DNA of 64,000 nucleotides. Origin: Rhodospirillum sp. (GTDB lineage Bacteria; Pseudomonadota; Alphaproteobacteria; Rhodospirillales; Rhodospirillaceae). The DNA is taken from assembly GCA_021741145.1 (NCBI GenBank), contig JAIOYK010000023.1, forward strand, positions 1 through 64,000. The letters run 5' to 3'. Made by a program: the position numbers and the translations under genes. The stretch's first letter is position 1, and the number at the start of each line of letters is the position of its first letter. The notes beneath the pieces are model-generated. The model saw only the letters and a program-made list of their open reading frames with translations, made no database searches and was not told the origin of the DNA. Positions 55,431 to 63,358 of the stretch are shown here, piece by piece.

Positions 55431-57479
55431 CGCTCGGGAAATAAATTCTATCACCTTAGAACTGAAATTGCACTCCATACACTCTTTATAGCTTGTACCC
55501 GCCTTAGAGCCTAATAGGTTGGCGTCTAAATAATACATTTTTTCATCAAATGTAACTATGCCCTCATCTAAAAGTAGATCAAGAACTCTGCGCCCACATC
55601 CTTTAGACATTCTTTTGTGATCTAATTTTGCTCTATATCTAGCTAATCTTCCTTTGCTGTGGGACCTGAATGCGATGATGTATTTTCTAAAGCGACGCAT
55701 TGCTTCATCTATTTTAGGGTCATTAATCCGAGTTGGCTCCGCAGAAAAAGAAATCCAGGGATGGACTCGAACTCCCGGCCAAGACACAATAAGGGACGAA
55801 CCTATTCTTACAATTGGAATAGAGCTTACGTTACCATCAAAAGATTCAGATTCAAGAAAAATAATACCGTTATCGTAATTAACGCAATTGGATTCACCTA
55901 TTGAATTTTTATTAACCATAGGGGGTTCAACTAGTATAGTTTTTGACTTTACAACAATTTTTCCGCATTGAATGCTAACGGGAGCGATAAAAATCGTTTC
56001 AGGATCTTGGAAAAATTCAACTGTCATAAAGGGGGCCGTAACCTCTATATCTTCAACACACGCCCCAAACTGGAGTGGAGACAGTTGATCCGTCGTAAAG
56101 TGAATTGTTCGTACTGTAGAATCACTACGGTTGAGGGAGATTTCGACGTCCCCGAGCAATGCCTCTTCATCATCCTCGTCGTCAGGAAATGAGACAACCA
56201 AGCTAGCAGTATCACCCAAAGATAAACGCGCTCGAAAAGATGCATACACCAATCCAATATGCTCAGGTGAAATATACTCTCCCTCTCCAATCTCTTCCAA
56301 ATAAAATTCGGATAGGAAGGGATTTGCGGAAGACCCCATTCCTAGTTCCTTTTGAACAGCCTTTTCAGAAGAAAATTTTCCCCTTAGTGCTCTAACGCTA
56401 ATTAAAGCGTCAAAAACAGCAGATGTAGACTCCCCTGACCCGGATTTGATAAAAGGGTGGTCGTTCACCCACGTTTCCAAGGCATTTCTATAAATTTGTT
56501 CGTCATCTGGTGACATGCTAGGAACTTGTGGTTCTTCCAGTCCAAATCTTCTGGAAACGAGCCAGTCCAATTGTTCTCCTTGGTTATATAGCGTGTCTAG
56601 TATTTTATGATCGGAGATTGCTAAGGATTTGAGTTTGCCTCTCTCTCTTTCCATTATTCCGTCAGCAACAGCGCGAAGAGTAATCGGTTTTCCACCCTTT
56701 TCTAGGTCTGCGACAATTGACGCTGCATTCCCTTCATTACTCACCCTTTTTGCCACGGCCTTAAGTACAGGTGCATAACCTGAAAACCGGTCACCGTCAC
56801 TTTCAGTTTGCTCTCGTAGGCGTGTGATGATTTTTCGGACAGCGTCCTTTTCGGTCTTTAAGTGTAAGCTTGACTGGTTGAGAAGGGCAGATGCAAAATC
56901 TATTGACGTCTCAAGGTCGTAATAGTCAATCTCTAGTATGCACGATCTTGCGTTGAGTTCTGACAGGAAAATCCAGGCATCCTGAATGGCTCCGGAGCGT
57001 CCAAAAAGAACAGTTGGGGTTTTTCTTCCTCGTGATAATTCGGCTACGTCTGATAAAAATGAAACATAAGCTTCCTGAGTTACCCTTATCCTTGCCTCGT
57101 CAAGACCATCAATAAGTGCTGTTGTTGTTCCTGCCACCCAAGCATTATATGTATTTGACTTCGCAAGCCCTCCGGTAATCGTGTTCCCGCCGACAGGATC
57201 CGCCTTTGCTAAGTCAATATAAATCCCCCCAGTTCGAAATGCCAATTCCCTAGCCAAAGTGGTTTTTCCGACAGCCCCGGGAGCAGATACTAATATGATT
57301 TCCTTCTCATAAGGACCTTGACTGTCTTCTTTAACTTCTTTGCTGAGAGACATTGGTGCCTCTACGAAGCTTGAGAGGCCTTCTCTAACAGATTCCCAAC
57401 CTTTTGTTAGTTTTGAATTATCAATGGGTGTAAGATTGAGTCTATTTAGCCAAAATTCCTTAATATTAAAGGGAGTCAT
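55428..57479 (-). CDS. NACHT/STAND-like P-loop NTPase (candidate defence protein)
   Basis: 683 residues. After about 60 residues comes Walker A VSAPGAVGKTTLARELAF, then a Walker B with the extended acidic pattern of NACHT/STAND NTPases (TALIDGLDEARIRV) and a sensor region TPTVLFGRSGAIQDAW. A helical region to about 330 is followed by a long unrecognised C-terminus (about 330-683) that may bind the trigger. No nuclease, TIR or protease effector is visible. Codon use is AT-rich, unlike the neighbours. It is the sole gene between the 63-bp inverted repeats. Such proteins often sense phage infection; that role is inferred. Confidence 0.65.
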   Translation of the reverse strand: MTPFNIKEFWLNRLNLTPIDNSKLTKGWESVREGLSSFVEAPMSLSKEVKEDSQGPYEKEIILVSAPGAVGKTTLARELAFRTGGIYIDLAKADPVGGNTITGGLAKSNTYNAWVAGTTTALIDGLDEARIRVTQEAYVSFLSDVAELSRGRKTPTVLFGRSGAIQDAWIFLSELNARSCILEIDYYDLETSIDFASALLNQSSLHLKTEKDAVRKIITRLREQTESDGDRFSGYAPVLKAVAKRVSNEGNAASIVADLEKGGKPITLRAVADGIMERERGKLKSLAISDHKILDTLYNQGEQLDWLVSRRFGLEEPQVPSMSPDDEQIYRNALETWVNDHPFIKSGSGESTSAVFDALISVRALRGKFSSEKAVQKELGMGSSANPFLSEFYLEEIGEGEYISPEHIGLVYASFRARLSLGDTASLVVSFPDDEDDEEALLGDVEISLNRSDSTVRTIHFTTDQLSPLQFGACVEDIEVTAPFMTVEFFQDPETIFIAPVSIQCGKIVVKSKTILVEPPMVNKNSIGESNCVNYDNGIIFLESESFDGNVSSIPIVRIGSSLIVSWPGVRVHPWISFSAEPTRINDPKIDEAMRRFRKYIIAFRSHSKGRLARYRAKLDHKRMSKGCGRRVLDLLLDEGIVTFDEKMYYLDANLLGSKAGTSYKECMECNFSSKVIEFISRA

Positions 57480-57582
57480 GTTCGCCCCACTTTCTGATGG
57501 TTGAGATGCAAGAATGCGTACCGAGAATGGTGGCGCATCTTTAGAACCCTGTCCACCAGATCCATTCGTTCCTTGAGTTAGA

Positions 57583-57645
57583 TGAACCTGACTTAATGCT
57601 TCATGGCCTGGGCTCCCTGAGTGACCAAGGAGTGATTCAACTGTG
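57583..57645 (-). repeat. Inverted repeat 1, right copy (63 bp)
   Basis: Exact reverse complement of 55368-55430. It lies about 100 bases upstream of the NTPase start. The last bases lead into GGATTGGGAAGGCGC, also found on the other strand next to inverted repeat 3. Confidence 0.95.
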
Positions 57646-57659
57646 GATTGGGAAGGCGC

Positions 57660-57714
57660 GGATTCCTAATCCTGGGGCCGTGGGTTCGAATCCCGCCGGG
57701 GACACCATTTCCTT
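57660..57714 (+). repeat. Duplicated tRNA-Arg 3' end (att-like, 55 bp)
   Basis: Identical to 55234-55288 over 55 bases: anticodon loop, variable loop, T arm, CCA end and the following ATTTCCTT. No 5' half precedes it, so it is not a working tRNA. This direct repeat marks the end of a first insertion of about 2.4 kb that carries the NTPase gene. Confidence 0.9.
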
Positions 57715-57741
57715 ATTAGAAAACAACATTTCACGGATCTT

Positions 57742-57884
57742 CCGCCGATATATTACAGTGCCTTTCAGATATAGTGCGGCACCAAAGGGTGGTCACAGCC
57801 AGCAGGTAACCCGGGAAAGAGTGGGGCAACTCACTCCAGCAAACTACTGCTGGGACCACCTCTCAATCCGGCTCGCAAAGTGGA
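57742..57884 (+). repeat. Inverted repeat 2, left copy (143 bp)
   Basis: Reverse complement of 58724-58866 with four mismatches; weaker similarity extends outward to the CCA end of the tRNA fragment. It contains GTGGGGCAACTCACTCCAG and near-palindromic parts. Confidence 0.9.
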
Positions 57885-58356
57885 TCCGTCAAATAATGAA
57901 TAATCTCAGCGAGTGCTCCCGCAGGCAAATCACTCCATGTGGAAATGCCAAAATAAATCACTTCGGTCACAATATAAGCGCCATATTCCATTTTAATTTT
58001 CTTAAAATTTATATATTAACTTATGTTAGAAACTTATGTTAGAGGTAATTTAAATCAAAGTTTTAATATTTCAAATTATTTACTGTCTTAGGGATTCTTA
58101 TTTGTTCAGAACTTTGCGTTGCTCAATCCATCCAATACCGGCGGGGAAGCCCGATGGGTTTTCTATTGTCGATTTTGACATGGAGGATTGAAATTGGCAG
58201 TATATTTAAGCTGAAAAGTGGTGGGGCGGATTCCCTGACCATTCCCTTCGACTTGGTACCTTGCCGAGCCGCTAGCCTGGGCCGGACCGCATAATGATTG
58301 CCTCGGTAAGGCGAATCTCTACCGATGAGATCGAAGCTAATTCGAAAGGAAATACC
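57885..58356. other. AT-rich spacer upstream of the 120-residue gene
   Basis: No gene is visible in these 472 bases. The first half is strongly AT-rich. The second half (about 58120-58290) is closer to chromosomal composition and could be remnant host DNA. The promoter of the gene at 58357 presumably lies here; I see no clear hexamers. Confidence 0.4.
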
Positions 58357-58719
58357 ATGCTCAATTCCACAAACGCGCCCTCTCCCTACGCCGTTCGGGT
58401 TCTATGTGAATGGATTCCGCGCGACGGAAAAGAAGCTTCGGATTTTGGCGCTACGAGCATTGTCATCAACGGGCTTTTGGATGCGTGCGAGAAATTCGTG
58501 TCTGCCCCCCTTGTTGGATACTATCGAGAGGGGGGTGGTCCTAACGAGGCGATCCAAATTGATAAAGACGGCGATTTTTCTGACGATTCCGGTTGGTCCA
58601 CAAACATCCGAGAAAAACACATAAGGAAAGGAGAGTATTTCTCTATTGAAACTCCTTATGGCGAAGACGTGTATCGTATCGTGAGTGTGGTAGTCAGTGC
58701 AGAAAGAGTCACAAGCTGA
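58357..58719 (+). CDS. Unrecognised 120-residue protein in island module 2
   Basis: Starts MLNSTNAPSPYAVRVLCEWI with AAAGGA six bases before the ATG. A soluble, acidic, mixed alpha/beta protein: PRDGKEASDFGATSIV, GYYREGGGPNEAIQIDKDGD, KHIRKGEYFSIETPYGEDVY. No membrane segment, signal peptide or known motif. The stop lies four bases before the right copy of the 143-bp inverted repeat. It is the only gene of its module. Function unknown; an antitoxin, immunity or phage-related role would be guesswork. Confidence 0.6.
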   Translation: MLNSTNAPSPYAVRVLCEWIPRDGKEASDFGATSIVINGLLDACEKFVSAPLVGYYREGGGPNEAIQIDKDGDFSDDSGWSTNIREKHIRKGEYFSIETPYGEDVYRIVSVVVSAERVTS

Positions 58720-58723
58720 CGGC

Positions 58724-58866
58724 TCCACTTTGCGAGCCGGACTGAGAGGTGGTCCCAGCAGTAGTTTCCTGGAGTGAGTTGCCCCACTCTTTCCCGGGTT
58801 ACCTGCTGGCTGTGACCACCCTTTGGTGCCGCACCATATCTGAAAGGCACTGTAAGATATCGGCGG
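58724..58866 (-). repeat. Inverted repeat 2, right copy (143 bp)
   Basis: Mirror of 57742-57884 with four mismatches in 143. The 120-residue gene ends just before it. Confidence 0.9.
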
Positions 58867-59012
58867 GAGATTAGTAAAATGTTGTTTTTAATCAGGCATT
58901 GGTGTCGTGGAACACATAAGTGGTCACAGATGCAGGGGATTTCGTGTCATCGGGACTTCGATGTCATTGGAAATGAAGGGAAACGAATGCATTTCCATGG
59001 GATCGATGGTAT

Positions 59013-59101
59013 GGATTCCTAATCCCGAGGCCACTGGTTCGAATCCAGTTGGGGACACCAAACTCTTTGCAAATAGCAAGACCCCATCGTAGCAGGACAG
59101 C
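59013..59101 (+). repeat. Inverted repeat 3, left copy (89 bp), containing a foreign tRNA-Arg 3' fragment
   Basis: Its first 48 bases (59013-59060) are a tRNA 3' half with loop ATTCCTAAT (CCT) and ending GGGGACACCA. It differs from the resident tRNA-Arg in the variable and T arms (GAGGCCACTGG against GGGGCCGTGGG), so it came from another tRNA-Arg gene. The whole 89 bases recur inverted at 60593-60681 with one mismatch. Confidence 0.9.
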
Positions 59102-59313
59102 TTTTAGCAAAAGAGCATCGACGATCGCGAAAATCACCCTATAGCTGCCAAGGTTGAGCACCCAATACCCTTTTTTGGACGGCCCTTCCGTTTTCGAACT
59201 TCAATTTGTCTAGAGAACAGAATGAGGGGAAAAGAAGTGTATCAGAAAATAAATCCGATATGACGAACTTTATATATTAGCCAAAGATTTTAAATTTTTA
59301 GGGAATTGGAGTA

Positions 59314-60384
59314 ATGAATAATAAAGGAAATAAAGTTCAGTTCGGACTCGGCTGGCTTGTTGTTGGGCCGTCCTCTTTTCAAGTGCTGGCGGGGACAGGT
59401 GGACTTATATCTTCCGGAATACTGGCTAAATTAATCAATCGGTGGAATGAAATAACGCACCATCTCTGGCACGAATTCTTTTACTTTTTGGGATTCAACA
59501 TAAAAAGTGCCGAAACTATTTTCGATGGCTTAAGTTTGTCAGTCTTTATACTCACTATATGCATAGCTTCAAGCGTAAAAAAAATTAAATCTGGAGAACG
59601 GATCCGAAATAAGCTTGAATGGAGTGGATATATTAGGACAATATACACGTCTTTTTCTATTTCCATTATTATTTGCATTTTTTCCGTTGAATCATTAATT
59701 GAATTTAGAGTAGGCCTTACAACTCACGCGTGTAAAGGATTGAATTGCTTGGGGTACGATTGCAACGATGTGATCGTTCCCATGACATTGTTTTTATTTA
59801 ACACTATATACTGTACTTTCATCATATCGTCAGTTATCGTTATATTTAAAAAATACTCTAGGGAGAGAATAATTGAATTCCTGAATAAAAATAATACTTT
59901 CTCAAATATATTAGAAAATATTTATACTGCTTTTTGGTTTCTCATTGCTAGCGTGACCATTTCTGTATTGATTATAGCTTACACTCACATACATCAAGTT
60001 GTGTTTAATAAAGTTTATTATCTTTACCCTTACTTCTCAAAGATGGTAATTTTATTTTTTGTGCTTTTTTACTTTTCTTATAGAATATTTAAAATTCCAA
60101 GTATCAATATTTCACTTATTTTCTTTGAAATATTTTTCATTATTATTTCAATAATAATAATTGCCTCTCTCATATACCCCTTCTTTTTCTTGAGATACAT
60201 GGGAGGCTATCAGGAAATTGGTGAATTAGTAATTTTATCTCTAATTGGATCTTCTTTGTTAATACTAAGCTTTTACATAACTTTGGTTGTAGATGAAAGT
60301 ATTTTCAGAAATATAGTTTTATTTTCGTTTGCTATATATGCAGCAAACATAGTCATGACATTTGTTGACCGGCAATTATTCTAA
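59314..60384 (+). CDS. Polytopic membrane protein in island module 3
   Basis: 356 residues, very rich in Ile/Phe/Leu, with about eight predicted membrane helices, for example LSLSVFILTICIASS, SFSISIIICIFSVESLI, VIVPMTLFLFNTIYCTFII, FWFLIASVTISVLIIAYT, MVILFFVLFYFSYRIF and ISLIFFEIFFIIISIIIIAS. No transporter or enzyme motif is recognised. Strongly AT-rich codon use shows foreign origin. It is alone between the 89-bp inverted repeats. Membrane proteins of this type can be abortive-infection effectors or immunity proteins, but nothing here proves it. Confidence 0.7.
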   Translation: MNNKGNKVQFGLGWLVVGPSSFQVLAGTGGLISSGILAKLINRWNEITHHLWHEFFYFLGFNIKSAETIFDGLSLSVFILTICIASSVKKIKSGERIRNKLEWSGYIRTIYTSFSISIIICIFSVESLIEFRVGLTTHACKGLNCLGYDCNDVIVPMTLFLFNTIYCTFIISSVIVIFKKYSRERIIEFLNKNNTFSNILENIYTAFWFLIASVTISVLIIAYTHIHQVVFNKVYYLYPYFSKMVILFFVLFYFSYRIFKIPSINISLIFFEIFFIIISIIIIASLIYPFFFLRYMGGYQEIGELVILSLIGSSLLILSFYITLVVDESIFRNIVLFSFAIYAANIVMTFVDRQLF

Positions 60385-60592
60385 AATTTATAGATTGTAC
60401 GGTTATAGATTGTACGGTTATCGCCAAATTTTTATTGTTTCTCCGCTGATATCCAAAGAAACGGATGCTGATCACCTGACAAATATTCCTCGGCATCCGA
60501 ATTGAGCTATGGTCGATCTGATGTCTATTGGGTAGCCATTGAGGTCGCGAACTTTGGCAGTCCAGCGTAGGCGTTCTCTACGATAGTAATCG

Positions 60593-60681
60593 GCTGTCCT
60601 GCTACGATGGAGTCTTGCTATTTGCAAAGAGTTTGGTGTCCCCAACTGGATTCGAACCAGTGGCCTCGGGATTAGGAATCC
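60593..60681 (-). repeat. Inverted repeat 3, right copy (89 bp), with tRNA-Arg 3' fragment
   Basis: Reverse complement of 59013-59101 with one mismatch. Read on the minus strand it is preceded by GTGGATTGGGAAGGCGC (60682-60698), identical to 57643-57659 beside the first att-like repeat. This is therefore a hybrid of two junction types, as expected from recombination between att sites. Confidence 0.9.
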
Positions 60682-60707
60682 GCGCCTTCCCAATCCACAA
60701 AGGGTAT

Positions 60708-60731
60708 CCATTTCCTTTATATAAAACAATG
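60708..60731 (+). repeat. Island right border, 24-bp direct repeat
   Basis: Identical to 55279-55302, the sequence directly after the tRNA-Arg CCA end, and in the same orientation. Chromosomal composition resumes after it and the protease gene ends 28 bases further on. Confidence 0.85.
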
Positions 60732-60758
60732 ATCGGGGAGATCGCGCCCCGAAGAACA

Positions 60759-61739
60759 TCATGGCGCCGGGGGGACTTCCCCCGACAGCAGGCGGGAGAA
60801 TTCCTTGCGGTCATAGGCACCAGTGCCGCGACTGCCCATTGCCTGGCGCGCCGCCTCCGGCGAGGTGTACCCCAGCTTGCCGACGAGAAGGGCGGCCAGG
60901 TCCTGGTCCACCTCCCGCCCGCCGGAGAAGGGGCGGCGGTCCTCCGGCAGGACCGTGCCAATGGGGACGGCCATCCCCAGGGAGGTTCCCGATTTGGTCT
61001 TGGCCGTGGCGACGTGGATGGCGATGACCCGCGGACCCTGCTCGGTCCAATGGACGATGGGCGAACCGGAATCCCCGTTCACCGTATCGCAGTCATGCAT
61101 CAGAATACCGTTGGCCTGACGTCCCAGGATGTGGCATCCGACGTTGGCGGTCTGGACGTGGCGCCGGTCGAAACTATAGCCCACTTGGCTGATCATGACG
61201 CCGCGGGGGGGATCGGCCAGGGTGCCGAAATAGCCGACGATATCGCCCAGGGGATCCTTTAGGTCGAGAAGCGCCCAATCCTGGGAGGGGTCGCCCTGGT
61301 GGCTGGGGGGCTTGGGCTGGTAGCCGGGGCTGACCGTGACCGAGGTCACCGGCGAAAAAGCGATCCATTGCGCTCGCTGGTAGCCCGTGGCGAACTTCAG
61401 ACCCGAGGCGGGATACCAATCCAAGGTCTTCTTGTTCCACAGACAATGCCCCGCGGTCAGCACTTGGTGGGGGCCGATCAGGGTCCCCGTGCAGAAGGAC
61501 CCATCCCCCCGGTTGACCCGACCAACCGCCGACCAGGGCCAGGACGAGGCGTCGACGGTCAACCGGTCGTCCAGACCCTTTATCCCGGGTTTGACCCGGC
61601 GCAACAGGTCCGCGTCGCTTTCCCGGGGCAAATCCTTGGCGCTTTGAGCCAAGCTCACCATCGGAGTCGTCTGGGCAAGCGCCAAGGCGAGGGCGCCCGC
61701 CCAGACCGTCGGCTTTGGAAACGTCCAGGGTTTGGACAC
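60759..61739 (-). CDS. Secreted trypsin-like serine protease
   Basis: 326 residues with a signal peptide (VWAGALALALAQTTPMVSLA). The triad is visible: His in VLTAGHCLW, Asp in DWALLDLKDP, Ser in CDTVNGDSGSPIVH. The domain resembles glutamyl-endopeptidase/V8-like trypsin-family proteases. The C-terminal 60 residues after GMAVPIGTVLPED are helical and unassigned. The GTG at 61739 has GGGAG six bases upstream. It lies 19 bases after the binding-protein gene and probably shares its transcript. Confidence 0.88.
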   Translation of the reverse strand: MSKPWTFPKPTVWAGALALALAQTTPMVSLAQSAKDLPRESDADLLRRVKPGIKGLDDRLTVDASSWPWSAVGRVNRGDGSFCTGTLIGPHQVLTAGHCLWNKKTLDWYPASGLKFATGYQRAQWIAFSPVTSVTVSPGYQPKPPSHQGDPSQDWALLDLKDPLGDIVGYFGTLADPPRGVMISQVGYSFDRRHVQTANVGCHILGRQANGILMHDCDTVNGDSGSPIVHWTEQGPRVIAIHVATAKTKSGTSLGMAVPIGTVLPEDRRPFSGGREVDQDLAALLVGKLGYTSPEAARQAMGSRGTGAYDRKEFSRLLSGEVPPAP

Positions 61740-61758
61740 GGCGGTCTCCCACTTGGTG

Positions 61759-63057
61759 TTACTGGGGTTTGGGCAGGCCTTTCGCCTCGGGCGGGTTCTC
61801 GCCTTCAGGCGTGGGAGCCGGATCGGCCGGGCGCCACGCGCGGACCACATCCGGCGGGGGCAGGACGTCGGCGCCGTCCACATAGGTCCAATCGACCATC
61901 ACGCCCCTGCCATCGCGCAGGGCGGTGCGGCCCACCCAGGTGCCCATGGTGGACTGGTGGTCCGAGGGGCGAAAGGTGATCTCTCCCATGGGCGAGCCAA
62001 AGGTCAGGCCCTCCAGCGTATTCACCAGTTGTTCGGCCTCCGTGCCGCCAGCCTGGACGATGGCCACGGCCAGGGCGGTGAGGGTGTTGTAGCCGACGAG
62101 GGATCCAAGGGCCGGATCCTCGCCCCACATCTTCCGATAGGCTTCGACAAAGGCCTTGTGGGGGAAGGTGTCGATATCGTCCCAGGGGTAGCCCGTGACG
62201 ATCCAGTTCTCCGGCGCCTCGTCCTTCAGGGGGGTGAGGTACTCGGGCTCTCCGGTGAGCATGCTCACCACCTCCCGGCCCTCGAACAGGCCGCGCAGGG
62301 TGCCCTCGCGCACGAACTTGGGAAGGTCCGCGCCGTACAGGACATTGAAAATCCCCTCGGGCTTGGCCTCCTCGAGAGCTTGGACCGTGGCGCCCGCGTC
62401 CAGCTTGAACAGGGGCGGCCATTGCTCGGCGACGAATTCCACCTCGGGCTTGAGGGCCGTCAACAGCTCCTTGAACCGCGTGACGGAGGATTGGCCGTAT
62501 TCATAGTTGGGGGCGATGGTCGCCCATCGGGTGATCGGCAGCTTGGCCGCTTCCCGCGCCAGGATGGCGGCCTGGACGTAGGTGCTGGGCCGCAGGCGGA
62601 AGGTGTAGCGGTTGCCCTTTTCCCAGGTGATGGCATCGGTCAGGGGTTCCGCGGCGAGGAAGGGCACCTTGTGCTGGGCGGCGAAATCGGAAACCGCCAA
62701 GCCCACGTTGGACAGGAAGGTGCCAGCCAGGGCGTGAACGCCGTGCAATGTCACCAATTCCTGGGCCGCGGTCACCGCGTTGCCCGGTTCGCCGCCGTCG
62801 TCGCGGCTGATCACTTCCAGTGGTCGCCCGCCAAGCAGGCCCCCCGCGCCGTTGATCTGCTCCACGGCCAGACGCCACCCGTTGCGGTAGGGCAGGGTGA
62901 ACGCGGGGATTCGGCTGTAACTGTTGATCTCGCCAATCAGGATCGGGTCTTGGGCGCGGGCCTTGCCGATGAATGGCAGGGTGGCGGCCAGGGCCGCGGA
63001 TCCGGCGAGAAAGGAGCGGCGGCCAAGAGTGCGCGACGGAAGCGGGCGAAAAGTCAT
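61759..63057 (-). CDS. Branched-chain amino-acid-type ABC substrate-binding protein
   Basis: 432 residues with a twin-arginine signal (TLGRRSFLAGSAALAATLPF). The mature protein is a type I periplasmic binding protein of the LivJ/Peripla_BP_6 class: ILIGEINSYSRIPAFTLPYR, GLLGGRPLEVISRDDGGEPG, HALAGTFLSNVGLAVSDFA. The ligand is probably an amino acid or small amide. No permease or ATPase genes are adjacent on the visible side, so it may be an orphan receptor or serve the divergent sensor. GAGGGG precedes ATG 63057. Confidence 0.88.
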   Translation of the reverse strand: MTFRPLPSRTLGRRSFLAGSAALAATLPFIGKARAQDPILIGEINSYSRIPAFTLPYRNGWRLAVEQINGAGGLLGGRPLEVISRDDGGEPGNAVTAAQELVTLHGVHALAGTFLSNVGLAVSDFAAQHKVPFLAAEPLTDAITWEKGNRYTFRLRPSTYVQAAILAREAAKLPITRWATIAPNYEYGQSSVTRFKELLTALKPEVEFVAEQWPPLFKLDAGATVQALEEAKPEGIFNVLYGADLPKFVREGTLRGLFEGREVVSMLTGEPEYLTPLKDEAPENWIVTGYPWDDIDTFPHKAFVEAYRKMWGEDPALGSLVGYNTLTALAVAIVQAGGTEAEQLVNTLEGLTFGSPMGEITFRPSDHQSTMGTWVGRTALRDGRGVMVDWTYVDGADVLPPPDVVRAWRPADPAPTPEGENPPEAKGLPKPQ

Positions 63058-63358
63058 GCTGTTCCCCTCGGAGCGGTTGGTGGACAAAGGGGAGCCGGCT
63101 TTTCCGACCCGCCATCCCCCTTATCGGAGGCAGACCGTACCTTTCCGGCCCTGGGGGACCCTGTCAAGGGGAACGCGCTCGGATGCTGTCGGTTTGGGGG
63201 GTGAAGGGCGGGGTTTATCACCCAAAATGGTGTCGCGGGTCCCGGTTGAAAAGAATAGGATAGCAACGGGTTGAGGGTTGGTCCGCGCGAAACGGGACAT
63301 AAGCGCCAACCACGCCAGGGATGGAACGGAGGGGGAGTGGGGCCACGCGGCCCAGGCC
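63058..63358. other. Divergent intergenic region
   Basis: No gene is seen in these 301 bases between the binding-protein gene (minus) and the sensor gene (plus). Both promoters should lie here. A purine-rich GGAGGGGGAG run at about 63327-63337 is too far from the sensor ATG to be its ribosome site. Confidence 0.4.

Larger units (their letters stand above)
55234..60731. mobile_element. AT-rich tRNA-Arg-associated island of three inverted-repeat-bounded modules, no integrase
   Basis: From the tRNA 3' end to about 60731 the base composition drops sharply. The region has three genes (55428-57479 minus, 58357-58719 plus, 59314-60384 plus), each framed by its own long inverted repeats (63, 143 and 89 bp). 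Three tRNA-Arg 3' fragments lie at the junctions. A 24-bp direct repeat starting CCATTTCCTTTATATAAAAC occurs at both borders (55279-55302 and 60708-60731). No integrase or transposase is in it. The outline is that of serial tRNA-targeted insertions; the recombinase was lost or acts in trans. Confidence 0.75.

Noticed and set aside
57660-57707. A second tRNA-Arg gene
   Set aside because: Only the 3' half is present; there is no acceptor 5' strand or D arm.
57596-58042. Possible 148-residue plus-strand gene through the att-like repeat
   Set aside because: Its reading is composed of repeat and tRNA sequence (63-bp repeat, tRNA fragment, 143-bp repeat), so it is not a gene.
59013-59060. A third tRNA-Arg gene
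   Set aside because: Again only a 3' half; it is part of an inverted repeat.
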